From positions 9,503,147-9,567,146 of the forward strand of contig OZ025220.1 in assembly GCA_964019055.1 (NCBI GenBank): 64,000 bases of DNA. Reading direction: 5' to 3'. Under the pieces are notes generated by a model. The model searched no databases. It saw only the letters and a program-made list of their open reading frames with translations, and was not told where the DNA came from. This document shows, piece by piece, positions 1 through 11,453 of the stretch. Position numbers and translations under genes: made by a program. Positions within the stretch are counted from its first letter, which is position 1. Each line of letters starts with the position of its first letter. This stretch comes from Anthopleura xanthogrammica (lineage: Eukaryota; Cnidaria; Anthozoa; Actiniaria; Actiniidae).

Positions 1-718
1 AACAAAACTTTAGCAGTTAATAACGAAAATAAGGCATCTTCTAGAGAAATAAAATGAAACAAGAAACATATCAAATCGATATAATAAATATATGCAAAAA
101 TGAGTTTATAGATCTTGAATAATAGAAAATTAAAGGCAGCTTGTAAAGAGCAATCAGTGTTTAGATAAAATTAGAAGAGATAGGCCGATCAGGTCCGATA
201 GATATGAACCAAATACCCCTTAATCTTTCTTCTTACGGAGAAAAGAAAAAGAAAAGAAATTATGTGCGTAATATCAAATTTGAATTACTATTCTTACAAA
301 CAATGGTCGTGGCTAAATTATTAGTGAATTTGCCCAAGGAAACACCTTATTTTAGGTGAAATAATGAGAAAAAGAGAGAATTGCAAATCGCTAATGAATC
401 TTCTAGGGATTCGCTTTAAAAAGTAGGTTTGAAAATTTCACAAAATCCTATATAAATTAATAAACCAAATAAAGAATATTGAAGAACTAACCTTTAGAAT
501 TAGCTGTATGTCTAACAAACAGCAGAAGATTGTTAAAGAAGTATAAAAACAAGAGAAAAATACGGAGCCAAACGAGCGTTAACCTTGTGGGATGAGAGCG
601 CGCGCGTATTCATTTTAATTATAAAGATAATATATAATTATTATAGAAATATAAATTCTTAAAATTAATATTGCTTGTGTGATTGAGTAATGATTTTCCC
701 AATCCTATAAGGTCAATT
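1..718. other. AT-rich sequence without a recognisable gene
   Basis: I see no open frame, splice-flanked exon or repeat family here. It lies beyond the 3' end of the Schlafen-like gene and runs into the 65-bp tandem repeat. Confidence 0.6.
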
Positions 719-1147
719 TGGGGTGTGAACCAGCACATTCCCAGATCAGGAGCCCATTACTAGGGGCACCCATCTCTCACACTGGGTCTGTGAGCCAGCA
801 TATTCTCAGATCAGGAGCCCATTACTAGGAGCACTCATCTCCCACACTGGGTCTGTGAGCCAGCATATTCCCAGATCAGGAGCCCATTACTAGGGGCACC
901 CATCTCCCACACTGGGTCTGTGAGCCAGCATATTCCCAGATCAGGAGCCCATTACTAGGGGCACCCATCTCCCACACTGGGTCTGTGAGCCAGCATATTC
1001 CCAGATCAGGAGCCCATTACTAGGGGCACCCATCTCCCACACTGGGTCTGTGAGCCAGCATAATCCCAGATCAGGAGCCCATTACTAGGGGCACCCATCT
1101 CCCACACTGGGTCTGTGAGCCAGCATATTCCCATATCAGGTGCCCAT
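719..1147. repeat. 65-bp minisatellite, about 6.5 copies
   Basis: A 65-bp unit beginning GGGTCTGTGAGCCAGCATAT repeats about six and a half times. Unit starts at 784 and 849 give the period directly. Copies differ by only one or a few bases, so the array is recent or homogenised. It lies about 460 bp past the stop codon of the minus-strand Schlafen-like gene. Confidence 0.95.
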
Positions 1148-1383
1148 TTTACATTCCAATTTATTGGTGTTTTTCAAGCATTCACAAAAAGAGCCAGAAG
1201 AGTATGATAAAACAGCCAATTTGTTTGTGGTATTGACAAAGAAGGCAAATCAGATTTTTTGTTTTGAAAACAATTTCAAAATGGCTGCCATCAAATAATT
1301 AATATTTGTACACACAAATAAATTGGGGGGGGGGGGGGGGGGTTAAATTTGTAATTTGTAAGATTCTCAGTTTCCAAGAACTT

Positions 1384-1389
1384 TTTATT
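1384..1389 (-). promoter_or_regulatory. Candidate polyadenylation signal of SLFNL1
   Basis: The plus strand reads TTTATT, so the minus strand has a canonical AATAAA about 215 bases after the stop codon of the Schlafen-like gene. This would give a short 3' UTR ending before the poly-G run at 1325-1342. Assignment is by motif and position only. Confidence 0.45.
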
Positions 1390-1604
1390 TAGTACTTGTG
1401 TCATACTTTTTAAACATACTGTAGGCTGAATGGGTGCTGGTGACTAAAGACCAAACTGAAACTATAGATGATTTAGGTTTTAAATCCATGTCCAAGTAAC
1501 AATATAACAACGATACAAAACCATACATTTTCATTACTGTATTCCACTTGGACATGGATTTATAACCAGCATTTAAAAGTGTTCTTGTTAAAGACAATAA
1601 TAAT

Positions 1605-3266
1605 TCAAAGAATTACACATACTTTTGATTTTGTCATCCTAACCCGTTCTAATTCACCCTCTATCTCTTTTTCTTTGGTCCGTAATTTATCAATTTCTGT
1701 TACCAATGTAGTCTCTTTTTCTTTGTACTGATCCTCAAGAAATTGTTTCTGCTTGACTAAATCATCTACAAGCTTCAAGTTCATTGTAATCTCCTCTTGT
1801 TTCCTGTGTACTTGTTGTTTCAGATAATCATGTTCCATATGAAGGCTCTCAGCCATATTGCATCTACCCCACTTTACAATTTCACTTGCTTGGAGAGGCC
1901 CTTGTACACTACCGTCACGTCTTATGTATACCTCTCGCTTGTGGTTCTGGTAAAGAGTGCGCTGGCCTCCACTTGGCCTTGGTGGAGACTGGACAGAAAT
2001 CTCAATGACTTTGAGTGTGTTCTCATTTAGTGAATTGTTGGTAGCATTATCCTGACCTGAGCTTTTCACTGGGGTGAGATTATTTGTCGACAAGGAATCA
2101 ATGTTATCTTGTTTGCTAGATAGACCAGAAGCATTATCTTCTTGACCTGTTACGCTCAATGGAGGCAACTTTCTAGGCACAGGTGGAGAGCTAAGACTGA
2201 ATGGTGGTTGACCTATAAAAGGATTTCCATCCCCAATAACACTCTCATCACTTTTTATTGCTTCATTTGACAAAGCATCTGGCAACTCTGCTGTATTTCC
2301 ATTTCCTGGTTGAGAAGAATTGCAGCTTCCAGATGTGTTTGTATCCTTGATCATGATACTTGTAGGTACGTAGACTGGAATGAACTTGACAGAGTATAAA
2401 TTTGGAAAAACATTAGGGTTGAAACCCTTCATTATTTTGTCTATTTCAAGTCTGAGTTGATCTTCTCTTTTACTGGTTAAGATTTCAGTTCCACAGACAG
2501 TGCAGTCATCCTTTACACCAATAAGCAAAGTTCCACCTTCACTGTTTAAGAAAGCACATACATATTTCCCAACATCCCATTTGAATTGAAAATCCAAGTA
2601 TTTTCCCCCGCCCTGCTTGTATTCAGTCAGTCTATCCTCTGTGCCGAGCTTCAGACCCACATAAAAATACTTTCCTTGTGGTACGGAACTCTTTAAACTG
2701 CTAGAATTGGGGTCAGTATTCACCAGAGAACTTGAAGGAATATTTGGCAAGATCTCACCATTTAGTAATGAATTATGAGTGTGAACATTAGAGTGAGTGC
2801 TTGTTTCCATGGCAACACCATGAGACGTGACATTTTTATTCTTGTGATTATTACCAGTTTTGTGCTTGCTTTTCTTGGAGTTCTTTCTCACGGATTTCAC
2901 TGTTTTCGTAGTAGTATGAGACTGAGAAAGCTGAGGGTTTTCTCTGTGTGCTGAAGAAATGATAAGCTCTTTCCCAGTAAATACTATGTCGCCATTCTTG
3001 GTCCCATTAAGTTTTTCCACAGCAAGATCAAAAGTGCTTTTATCTTGAAGAACCACGAATGCAAACGAAGGTTTCTTCCAAGACCTTCGATATACTTGAA
3101 TATCTGGCACAAGAACTGAAACACCAACGGTTTCAAATAAGCTATGAAGTTTATCCTGCAATTCCTCAACGGGAATGTCGGATCGTAAGTTCCCTATGTA
3201 AGTAGAAAAATTACTAGACGTAGAACTAATGGAGCTAGTAGCGTTATTAGATGAAGACTGGTCCAT
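1605..3266 (-). CDS. SLFNL1: Schlafen-like protein 1: RRM-like, AlbA_2 domain, coiled coil, CaaX end
   Basis: This is one uninterrupted 553-codon frame. The N-terminus looks like an RNA-recognition motif, with TYIGNL at residues 22-27 and FAFVVL at 68-73. A basic, low-complexity linker follows (about 110-195). Residues about 205-300 form a Schlafen AlbA_2 domain, seen in EYK at 215-217 and NSEGGTLLIGV at 241-251. A VYIRRDGS segment lies near the C-terminal third. Residues about 470-545 are a charged coiled coil. The protein ends in CVIL, a CaaX box whose final Leu predicts geranylgeranylation. The order RRM-like, AlbA_2, coiled coil matches the SLFNL1 family rather than helicase-bearing Schlafens. 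AlbA_2 proteins bind nucleic acid, but the role of SLFNL1 is poorly known. No intron is needed, so the gene may be intronless or an old retrocopy. An AATAAA lies downstream at 1384-1389. Confidence 0.88.
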   Translation of the reverse strand: MDQSSSNNATSSISSTSSNFSTYIGNLRSDIPVEELQDKLHSLFETVGVSVLVPDIQVYRRSWKKPSFAFVVLQDKSTFDLAVEKLNGTKNGDIVFTGKELIISSAHRENPQLSQSHTTTKTVKSVRKNSKKSKHKTGNNHKNKNVTSHGVAMETSTHSNVHTHNSLLNGEILPNIPSSSLVNTDPNSSSLKSSVPQGKYFYVGLKLGTEDRLTEYKQGGGKYLDFQFKWDVGKYVCAFLNSEGGTLLIGVKDDCTVCGTEILTSKREDQLRLEIDKIMKGFNPNVFPNLYSVKFIPVYVPTSIMIKDTNTSGSCNSSQPGNGNTAELPDALSNEAIKSDESVIGDGNPFIGQPPFSLSSPPVPRKLPPLSVTGQEDNASGLSSKQDNIDSLSTNNLTPVKSSGQDNATNNSLNENTLKVIEISVQSPPRPSGGQRTLYQNHKREVYIRRDGSVQGPLQASEIVKWGRCNMAESLHMEHDYLKQQVHRKQEEITMNLKLVDDLVKQKQFLEDQYKEKETTLVTEIDKLRTKEKEIEGELERVRMTKSKVCVIL

Positions 3267-3583
3267 TCTTCGCGAATATAGATCCTTTAGCCTTTAGTCT
3301 CGATAAAGGAAAGATCGATAAAACAAACATGGAGAAACTTCATGGAGATTTTCCCTTCACTTCAGCTACCTTGAGGTTTGAATAAACAACGCATAAATTT
3401 TCTTTATCATCTTCGTGCAAAATTTCCCCGATCTTGTTAAAACGACGCCATAAAAGCTCCTGTGCGTCCAAGGCTCGTAGCAATGAGGCTTAACTAATTA
3501 ATTTTCTTGGAAAACTTTGATGAGCGACATTTTTCTTTAGAAATTGTTGGTACCAAATTGTTTTTGTTGTTGACTGCGCAGTC

Positions 3584-3585
<2 letters not shown>

Positions 3586-3655
<70 letters not shown>

Positions 3656-3676
3656 TATTATTATTATTATTATTAT
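3586..3676. repeat. (ATT)n microsatellite
   Basis: About 30 units of ATT lie just downstream, on the minus strand, of the LINE remnant. Read on the minus strand it is a (TAA)n tract and could be the LINE 3' tail. Confidence 0.9.
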
Positions 3677-3952
3677 TTATTTATTTCCAATTTGCTTAAC
3701 GTTTTGCTTACAAAATTCTTAGCTTACCGAGCCCAATCCATGAACCTTGGGAAAACTAGAATGTATTCACTGATTTATAAAAAAAAAATATAAAAAAAAA
3801 TAAATAAATAAATAAAAAATCGAAAGCGGATTAGATAAAAAAAAATCAATTAATCATAAGAGTTCTCCTGATAATGTGAGCAGTTCCTAGGAGGGCAATC
3901 TTCTGCATTTTTGCGATAGGAATGTCTCCTTGTAGTTTATTAACATACTGCT

Positions 3953-4794
3953 CTAGAGTTTGTGTATCAACCCTAGTGCCCCGATAACAATAGGTATGGT
4001 TTTTGTTTCCATACCCCACATTTTTCTTATTTCTATTTCTAGATCTTTGTACTTGGAGAGTTTTTTTATCTGTTTTAAGGGCACATTTCTCTCTGCTGGG
4101 ATTGACACATCAATTAGAAAACATCGTTTTTCTAATTTGTTCTTGACTATGATGTCTGGTCTGTTAGCTGGTTTTGTTTGATGGTTTTGTCCGTGTGTAC
4201 TTGCATGTCCCATAAAATTGTTGCTGTATCGTTGTCCATTACTTTTTCAGGGTCATGTTCATACCATTTCCTGCATACGTCGAATCCATACTGCTTGCAA
4301 AGCTTCCAGTGAACGTATGTCCCAACTTTATCGTGTCTTTCTATGAACTCTTTCTTTGCGAGAACAGGACAGCCTGATATAATGTGGTCGATAGTTTCGT
4401 CGTATTCACCGCACATTCTGCATTTGATGTTAACATCTTTTCCTATGATCTTGTTCTCATAGTACCTTGTAGCCAGTGTCTGATCTTGCGCTGCTATGAT
4501 GAGTCCCTCTGTCTCTGCCTTTAAGCCTGTTCCTTTCAACCAACTGTGTGTTCTCTGTTTGTCCACATCTGCTTTGTTCACTTGCCTTTTGTACTGGCCA
4601 TGAAGGGGTTTAGATTCCCACTTTTCACGTTGTTCCGTTTGCAGATGGTCTTTGTAGGTGGTCTTTAATCTTCGTGCTTTTTCGATGCTGGAAACGTCTT
4701 TTTCTTTCGGTAAAGATTCTGGAACATTTGCTTCGGCAGTTTCAGCTTTGAATCTTTTGCTTTCTTTGTGTATTGAGTACATCTTTTTGTTGTT

Positions 4795-4856
<62 letters not shown>

Positions 4857-4905
4857 ATGAGCATGGTCTAAAATATTGACAGTCAGAATGTAGCCAAGAA
4901 AACAT
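3953..4905 (-). pseudogene. 5'-truncated LINE fragment (C-terminal part of a reverse transcriptase ORF)
   Basis: Two overlapping minus-strand frames (4905-4147 and 4213-3953) together resemble the C-terminal third of a non-LTR retrotransposon polyprotein. The first carries a CCHC zinc-binding pattern (CRMCGEYDETIDHIISGC). The second has the RPDIIVKNK, LIDVSIP, YKDLEIEI and PIVIGALG blocks typical of the tail of such proteins. A frameshift at about 4150-4200 separates them, so the copy is dead. The polymerase core is missing. (ATT)n tracts flank both sides. I am confident of the LINE origin but not of the clade. Confidence 0.75.
4799..4855. repeat. (ATT)n microsatellite
   Basis: A clean ATT repeat at the 5' edge of the LINE remnant. 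It makes the poly-Asn run seen in the minus-strand frame, so that stretch is unlikely to be coding. Confidence 0.9.
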
Positions 4906-5376
4906 GGACTGGATTCAGCAAACATGGAGTCAAACACAAAATTTATAACATTATGACATTATTTTGCGAACGCTAGGAATTTTTTGTTCTGCTATAGTTT
5001 CCAGTATCATAATAAGCGGTCACAGAATATTTTTGCGATTTATTCGAAATCGCTCTAATCCAACCCTCTAATTATCATCTGAATAGCTGTGCCTGAATGC
5101 GAAGTTTAGCATGTATATAGTCATTTTTCTGAAGCTCATCGAAAACGGGAGATATTCAAGGAAAACTGATTTCAACGATCATTGTTTTCCGTTGCCATGG
5201 AAACGCCGATCGAGTTGAAATTGACATCAATCAAAACTTCCATCTATGCTTGATGTCTGGTGTAAAATTCATTTTGATCAGACCAGGAAAAGGTTTTCAA
5301 TTCGCTAGATGAACATGAGAAGTGTGGTCAATAAAAAACTACTGGGAAACACCTTAAGCGAACCACAGACACTTAC

Positions 5377-6092
5377 CAGCAATTTGACTTTTGCACAATA
5401 CGATATTCTTTACTGCTTCACAACCGGCGGACGTTGTACATCCCTTAGTATAGGTGGTCGAGTTGTATCCACTGGTCGTGGTGGTGATCTGCAATTTCAT
5501 ACATTTTGTCTCTGTACTTATGCATTTATTTTCCTTTTGCATTTCCTTACATTTATCCCAGCTTTTAGTTGAGGTACAGGCGTAGCATTTGTCAGCGTGA
5601 ACTGAAAATTTTAACATACAGTTTGAACACAAGGCTCCGTAAGGGACCTGGCATTATTTATCCCCTGGGGGCCGGGGATGGCATGGGGTCGGTTCGAGGA
5701 TTTAGGGGGGATCACATTGTTTTTAGGCCGCAACAGCCGGAGAAGGGGAATCAGGAACTGACACCCCTACTGACAGATATCAAACGAGGTGACGTGGGAT
5801 CATACGAAAGTGAAAACAAAAAAATAGTGCCTCTTGGGGGATCTGCCAATCTTTATGATAAGTTCAAGACAAAACGGTTGATTTTCAGAAATAAAAACCT
5901 AATCTTAAAAAATAAATATAAGCACTACCATCAGAAAGAGCAAGCAGAAATATGTATTTTTGGAAAGTGTTATTGCCATTAAATAAAATTCAAGTGAAGC
6001 TATTTGGAATCAAAATTACAGAGATTTGTATGTGTTCAGTGATCTGTTTCCTTGAAGATTATATTTTTAAGCAAGAGCAAAAGCTTAGACCC

Positions 6093-6139
<47 letters not shown>

Positions 6140-8913
6140 GTTTATTTAAACACATGTCGCCCAGGAGCTTATTAAAAAAGAGCTCGTTCAAAATACGAAT
6201 GTCTAAAAAACCCTTAAAAATATAATTTTCAAGTATTATCTGGTCACGTGTGTGCGGCTTCTTTGTTTACTTTATTAGATTTTTGAATGAGATGTGAATT
6301 CACAAAATTAATAAGAAAAAAATCTTTGTCCCTTTTTGGACAGTTTGTACTTAATATTATTTTACACCCAAACAAAACGTATAATTGAGAGAATTCCAAA
6401 TAAACACTGGAAGCCTTACAGCGTCCTCTCAGTGGCATCAAGTCTAGCCTACATCAAGTCATATTGTTTGTAGCCTCCTTTGCAGACGTTCTTAGGGTCG
6501 TCACGTCGTCACGCAACGTTTCTCTCCCCAGAGAAGTATTGCGTGACGGCCCTAAGAGCGTCTGCGTAGGAGGCTATATTGTTTGCTGAATAATTGCGAA
6601 AGACCACTTTTGTTCGACCAAAAAATGATTAAGAAAAAATTCATCGTATGTGTACAGCTGGAAACTTTCCCTGCGAGCAGAGTCTCCCATGTAGACGAAT
6701 CCTGGCAGAATTCGTCTTAGCGGGAGACTCTGCTATAGGAGGGAACTGGAATTGAACAGTCTGATTTCTCGAAAGAGGCTGTTCGATAAACGGCTTTGCA
6801 ATCTAGAAAATTTCCAATTCAAATTCACTCTAGCCTGAGAAAAAAGACGTCCTTTTGCTCATCGTTCTCAGGCTAAATTCACTCGAGCCACTAAAAGAAT
6901 CAGTAGACATCTTTTTATTCTGTGAGTAGAGTAAATTACCTCCTCCATGGGCGAATGAGGAGGTAAAAAAAGACATAGACTTTCGCAAAGTCCGCGCCCC
7001 TCGCTTCGCTCGAATTTAAAACTCCCCAGGAAACAAGATAGGTCGACTTGTGGCAAGTCTAAAGGAGACGCTGCTCGCAGGGTAATCTGGCACTCTCTCA
7101 GAGAAATTTAGTAAAAAATCTGTTGCTTATATCGAATCTATGTAACTGCTTTAGCTTAAAATAAAAATGTGTATAGTTCCGTAAAATTGAAAGTTCTTGA
7201 AAGTGAGAAGGCCGGTAAGATTCAAGGACAGAACAAGCTAATATCCTCTAAAAAAAACCACCCTCAATCAGTGTGTTGTCAACAATAATTATTTGATTTG
7301 ATTTAGAAATCCAAATATTCAAGTCTCTAAGATGACATGCTTTGAATTCGTTCCCAAGTGATAGACAGATAAATATTCGATCTGATGTTGCCAGGGATAA
7401 TGGTCATCAACAATAAGAGCTCCTCTGTAACTTCGAAGATCGATTTGTTTTCGATGGACTGGAAGCCCCAAAAAAGAACACTCTCTGTATACACAATTCC
7501 TAACCGTGGTTAGAATATATACTACTTAAGTCTGAAATTTTAGAGCTGAAAATCTGCAAATGTGACGTTCAAATTTAGAACATAATTCGAATGTTTTTCT
7601 AAGCGGAAAAAACGGATTAAGTATACTTCAATACATTCGTATTCTGATGTTTTCATGAGCACTTCTCACAATTCTTTTTGATCATAGCATTATTTGTTTA
7701 AAGGTAATTCAGAAATGGAGGAAATTTTGAACTAATAACGTCCAAATTTACTGTGGAAAAAATAAGCAAAAAGTATTCTGTAGATACATGGCTCCGAACG
7801 ATTATAGACGCATTTGAGCTGTAGCAAATTTTCAAATTTGATGCTTAAATTTACGATATTAATTTTAATTATTTTCTAAGTGGAAAATGATGCAGGAAAG
7901 GGAAATTTTGAACTCAATAATAACGTCCAAAAGTGCTGAACATATAATACTAAGCAAAAAATATTCTGTCATGAGTTACACGCCTCCGAACGATCATAGC
8001 AGCATGATTACTTGAAGCTGCATATCTTCAAATGTGACGTTCAAATTTACGGCTTGCACTAAGTAGCAAACGATTAAGGAAAGAGAAGATTCCAAATGTA
8101 AACTATATTCCTCAGTTTTCTTATTAGAACAATAGGAATAATAAGGAAACTCTACGAAGGTAAACTTGATTTATCAACAATAAATTAACGAACACAAATG
8201 AGCGTGTAAATTTTCCAGAGGCATTTTTTAAGGGTCGCCTAAAAATGCGCCTTTGGTCCCTATGGAGACATGGTACTGAGGATGACACGTGGATTGAAGA
8301 CGAGCAAATTTAAAATTATAATGACTTGTAGCTGTCTGTGTCTATAGAATATAGAGAAGGGAGCGCCATTTTAGATAATTCATCTGAGCCACTGCAAACT
8401 AGCAAGGCTTGAAATCTCCGACACCAAGCTATTGAAAGGAAAACTGACATTGGTAAACTTTAAATTTATTATCAAAAGCAACCGTTAAGGTTTACCTTGG
8501 TTCCAGAGGCATTTTAGGGTCGCTTAAAGAGACCCTTTTGGGAACCAAAGTACGGGTGCATGAGACGTAGACCGAAGAGGAGCTAATTCAAATGATAACG
8601 ACTTGTAGCCGGCTCTCGGTGCCTATAGTCTCGCAAATCACGAAGTAGGGATCGAGCGAGTTTTAGTTTTATCCGGGCCACTGGAAACTAGCGGGGCTTG
8701 AAACCTCCTCCCACACAAAGCTATTGAAAAGAAAACGGCTCTTTCTCAATATAGACATATAGATACTTTAGTGGTTGATATACTGAGAAAGAGCCAAGAA
8801 AACAATGGTAGTTTCCACGCACAATTTTAGGAGTGATAATGAGTAAGGAAACGCTTACCTTGAGCTACATAGCACAAAGCAACAAAAAGGAGTCCAATCG
8901 CAAGGTTCTTCAT
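5377..8913 (-). CDS. Partial LU (Ly6/uPAR) domain gene: signal exon plus one LU exon
   Basis: Exon 8859-8913 starts at an ATG and encodes a signal peptide (MKNLAIGLLFVALCYVAQ), ending in phase 1 at GTAAGC. Exon 5377-5601 has a TTTTCAG acceptor and a GTAAGT donor, is 225 bp and phase 1-1. It encodes the first part of an LU domain, with KCYACTSTKSWDKC, then KGCTTSAGC and VLCKSQIAG. The last LU segment, normally CC-x4-CN followed by a GPI tail, should lie in a further exon at lower coordinates, but I could not find one. The gene may be a remnant, or its last exon may lie outside the window. Joining these two exons across a 3.3-kb intron is inference from matching phase. Confidence 0.55.
6094..6138. 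repeat. (AATC)n microsatellite
   Basis: About eleven AATC units, in the long intron or intergenic stretch after the LU exon at 5377-5601. Confidence 0.9.
6463..6590. mobile_element. Short palindromic MITE-like element
   Basis: The ends are inverted copies: a block around TTGCAGACGTTCTTAGGGTCG on the left is mirrored by CCCTAAGAGCGTCTGCGTAG on the right, with a short centre. This is the form of a non-autonomous DNA transposon. A second short palindrome lies at 6677-6737. Confidence 0.6.
7540..8100. repeat. Diverged tandem repeat, about three units
   Basis: Three related blocks each contain a variant of AATGTGACGTTCAAATTTA followed by TTTCTAAG and TCCGAACGAT. They are too diverged to give a clean period, roughly 230-250 bp. 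No coding potential is seen. Confidence 0.5.
8205..8735. repeat. Diverged direct duplication of about 300 bp
   Basis: The block at 8205-8445 recurs at 8505-8735. Both have CCAGAGGCATTTT, then GGGTCGC, then TGACTTGTAGC-like text and a shared end near CTATTGAAA. It lies directly downstream of the signal exon 8859-8913. Confidence 0.6.
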
Positions 8914-9004
8914 GTTTAACAGGCGTTTTCGGGGTCGTAACTGAATCAGCTCTTGTCGGTTAGATGATATCCTTTGATCTGCTTGTAAACTGAACCAGTA
9001 TAAG

Positions 9005-10105
9005 CACAGGTATCCCAAGCTGGGTTTCTGTGATATCCTATCGAACTTATAAGGCAATGTATGGCGATTTTTAGAAAAAATTAAAAATCAGTAAATCACA
9101 CAAATAAATGTTCCTACTTGTGTGTCGTGTTTTCCTTTGAGTCTCTGTGAAGTTTCAGGTCATTTGCAGCAATATTGAGCGAGTATTGTGGTGGAGTATC
9201 CCTCGTACTTAAAAATTGGGAAGGTAGCACACTTCAGGCCGCTCGAACCCTCGATAAGGGTCAATAATTCGCCTCTAGTTCAGCCAAAATTACACATCAC
9301 GCCGAAATTCTTTCAAAGAACCTTAGTCCGATATTTGATACGACCACACAATCGATCTCCCTTTCGGAATTCAACGCTAACATTTTCAAAAGCCAATTTT
9401 TTTCGAAGCCATTGCCAATCCGATGTGATATGAACCAACCAAGTTTGGAACGGCTTTCAACCGTCGTTACAAAAACCATGCGTACCCTCCCCTCCAAGGT
9501 TAACAAATGTCACTGCTATTGTCTTAGCCGACCAATAGCAATTTGCCAATAGAGACGTGATTCATTTAAAATATATATAAACAACGTACTTGTATCAATC
9601 AACACAGAAGGATTTGAGGGGAGGGTACGCATGGTTTTTGTAACGACGGTTGAAAGCCGTTCCAACCTTGGTTGGTTCATATCACATCGGATTGGCAATG
9701 GCTTCGAAAAAAATTGGCTTTTGAAAATGTTAGCGTTGAATTCCGAAAGGGAGATCGATTGTGTGGTCGTATCAAATATCGGACTAAGGTTCTTTGAAAG
9801 AATTTCGGCGTGATGTGTAATTTTGGCTGAACTAGAGGCGAATTATTGACCCTTATCGAGGGTTCGAGCGGCCTGAAGTGTGCTACCTTCCCAATTTTTA
9901 AGTACGAGGGATACTCCACCACAATACTCGCTCAATATTGCTGCAAATGACCTGAAACTTCACAGAGACTCAAAGGAAAACACGACACACAAGTAGGAAC
10001 ATTTATTTGTGTGATTTACTGATTTTTAATTTTTTCTAAAAATCGCCATACATTGCCTTATAAGTTCGATAGGATATCACAGAAACCCAGCTTGGGATAC
10101 CTGTG
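9005..10105. repeat. 490-bp near-perfect inverted repeat around a 121-bp spacer
   Basis: The left arm 9005-9494 and right arm 9616-10105 are reverse complements of equal length. Mirrored coordinates sum to 19110 at both ends, so there is no net indel. I noticed about one mismatch, near 9440. The arms encode identical 81-residue frames only because they are inverted copies. The left arm starts about 90 bp upstream of the signal-peptide ATG at 8913. It could be a recent inverted duplication, a foldback element or an assembly artefact. Confidence 0.93.
9495..9615 (+). promoter_or_regulatory. Promoter-like spacer of the inverted repeat
   Basis: The unique centre contains two CCAATAG-type boxes near 9530-9550 and an A/T box, ATATATATAAAC, near 9575, about 30-40 bases before the right arm. 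If active it could transcribe the right arm. This is motif reading only. Confidence 0.25.
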
Positions 10106-11160
10106 GTGCAACTACGTTCATGTGGTAATATGACCAGGTTCTTTACTCTTTTATCTATGAGTGCCAAGTGACAGGAGTCAGATGATGAAGCAACTGTGAA
10201 TCCTTATAGTTTCGCATTACATGAGAAAACCCCTAAGAGGGGCTCAAAAGGTACCGGTTTACTCTCTGGGCCCTACATTTGTGACACCAAAAGAGGTACC
10301 GAATCTCAAATTTGGAATCCTAAACAAGTACGACGAGTATCCCCTCCCTTTCAACTGTAGCTCCGAAGACACTATCTTCGCACTAACCAACATGAACCAA
10401 ACTGAGCTAGTACCTAGTTACCATTGGTTACCGAGCCGGTCACAATTTTAGTTTTTGCTTAGCTTCTACACAGGGAACCCACAATTTTTTTTTATTCATC
10501 TTTTAAAATGTAGACTGTGTAAAGACCAAGATATAGAGAGAGACAAGGTCTCCTTCTCTCTTACGGTGCCATCCAACGTATTATAAATCAACATCAAGTC
10601 AACCATGCCAATCAACAGATTTACAAAGTGCTCTGTATTCTTAGCAATGTCTCGAATCTAGATAAAACCTCAGTTACAACGCTTTAGATATAAGACAGTT
10701 CTTGAAAATGGTGGTCTTTGGAGATCAAAGCAATCACTTAAAAGAAAACAAAGTGCGGTTTCAGATTTGTTTGGAGCTGTGTTATCTACTATCATGATCA
10801 ACGGGACTTCGTGCCACGAATACTTTAGTAGTACTGCTTCCAAATATCAGGTTACAACCCTTTTAATTCAACATAAATATACTTTGAGCTATCTATAGTG
10901 AGAAAGAAATAACTATATACAAACGTTGAGATAGTATACTCATCAGTTACGTTATATATGAGAACAAATCCACGAGCCCGTATAGAGCAGTTTTTAAGCA
11001 AGCTGGATTAACTGGGTAACAAGACACCGTAACAATGAAAATACAATATTCGATAGTTCACACGCTATTCCTTTATCTGCCAGAGGTTACCTTATTTATG
11101 GTCCTTAGCGTTATCCATATCAAAACTGAAGTACCTACACAATTATACAAGTACAAAGAA
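10106..11160. other. Intergenic, no supported feature
   Basis: Short open frames exist, for example at 10221-10451, but none has splice context, domain similarity or a clear signal peptide. I see no repeat family either. Confidence 0.5.
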
Positions 11161-11453
11161 ATATCCCTGGGTGCAGTCAGATTTTTTGTGTCACGCCACT
11201 AACAGAGCATATCGTTACAGCAAATGGTTCGATTATGAAATTCCTTTCCAAGCTGATAAATTTTCAAGGATTTTTACAGCTTTTAGCAAACACCAGTTCT
11301 ACGTGATATCCACGCAAGCATTTGCTAAACAATATCTTCGCGCACAAATGAATATAACTGGATGTCAGATTTTTGTGTCAGATATTTTGTGTCACGTCGC
11401 TTACAGTGAATCATGTTACAGCACATGGCTCGTTTATCAAATTCCCTTCCAAG

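Noticed and set aside
719..1147. CRISPR-like array
   Set aside because: Units are contiguous 65-bp tandem copies without unique spacers, in a eukaryotic context.
9188..9922. Two identical 81-codon frames on opposite strands
   Set aside because: They are the two arms of the inverted repeat; no signal, domain or splice context.
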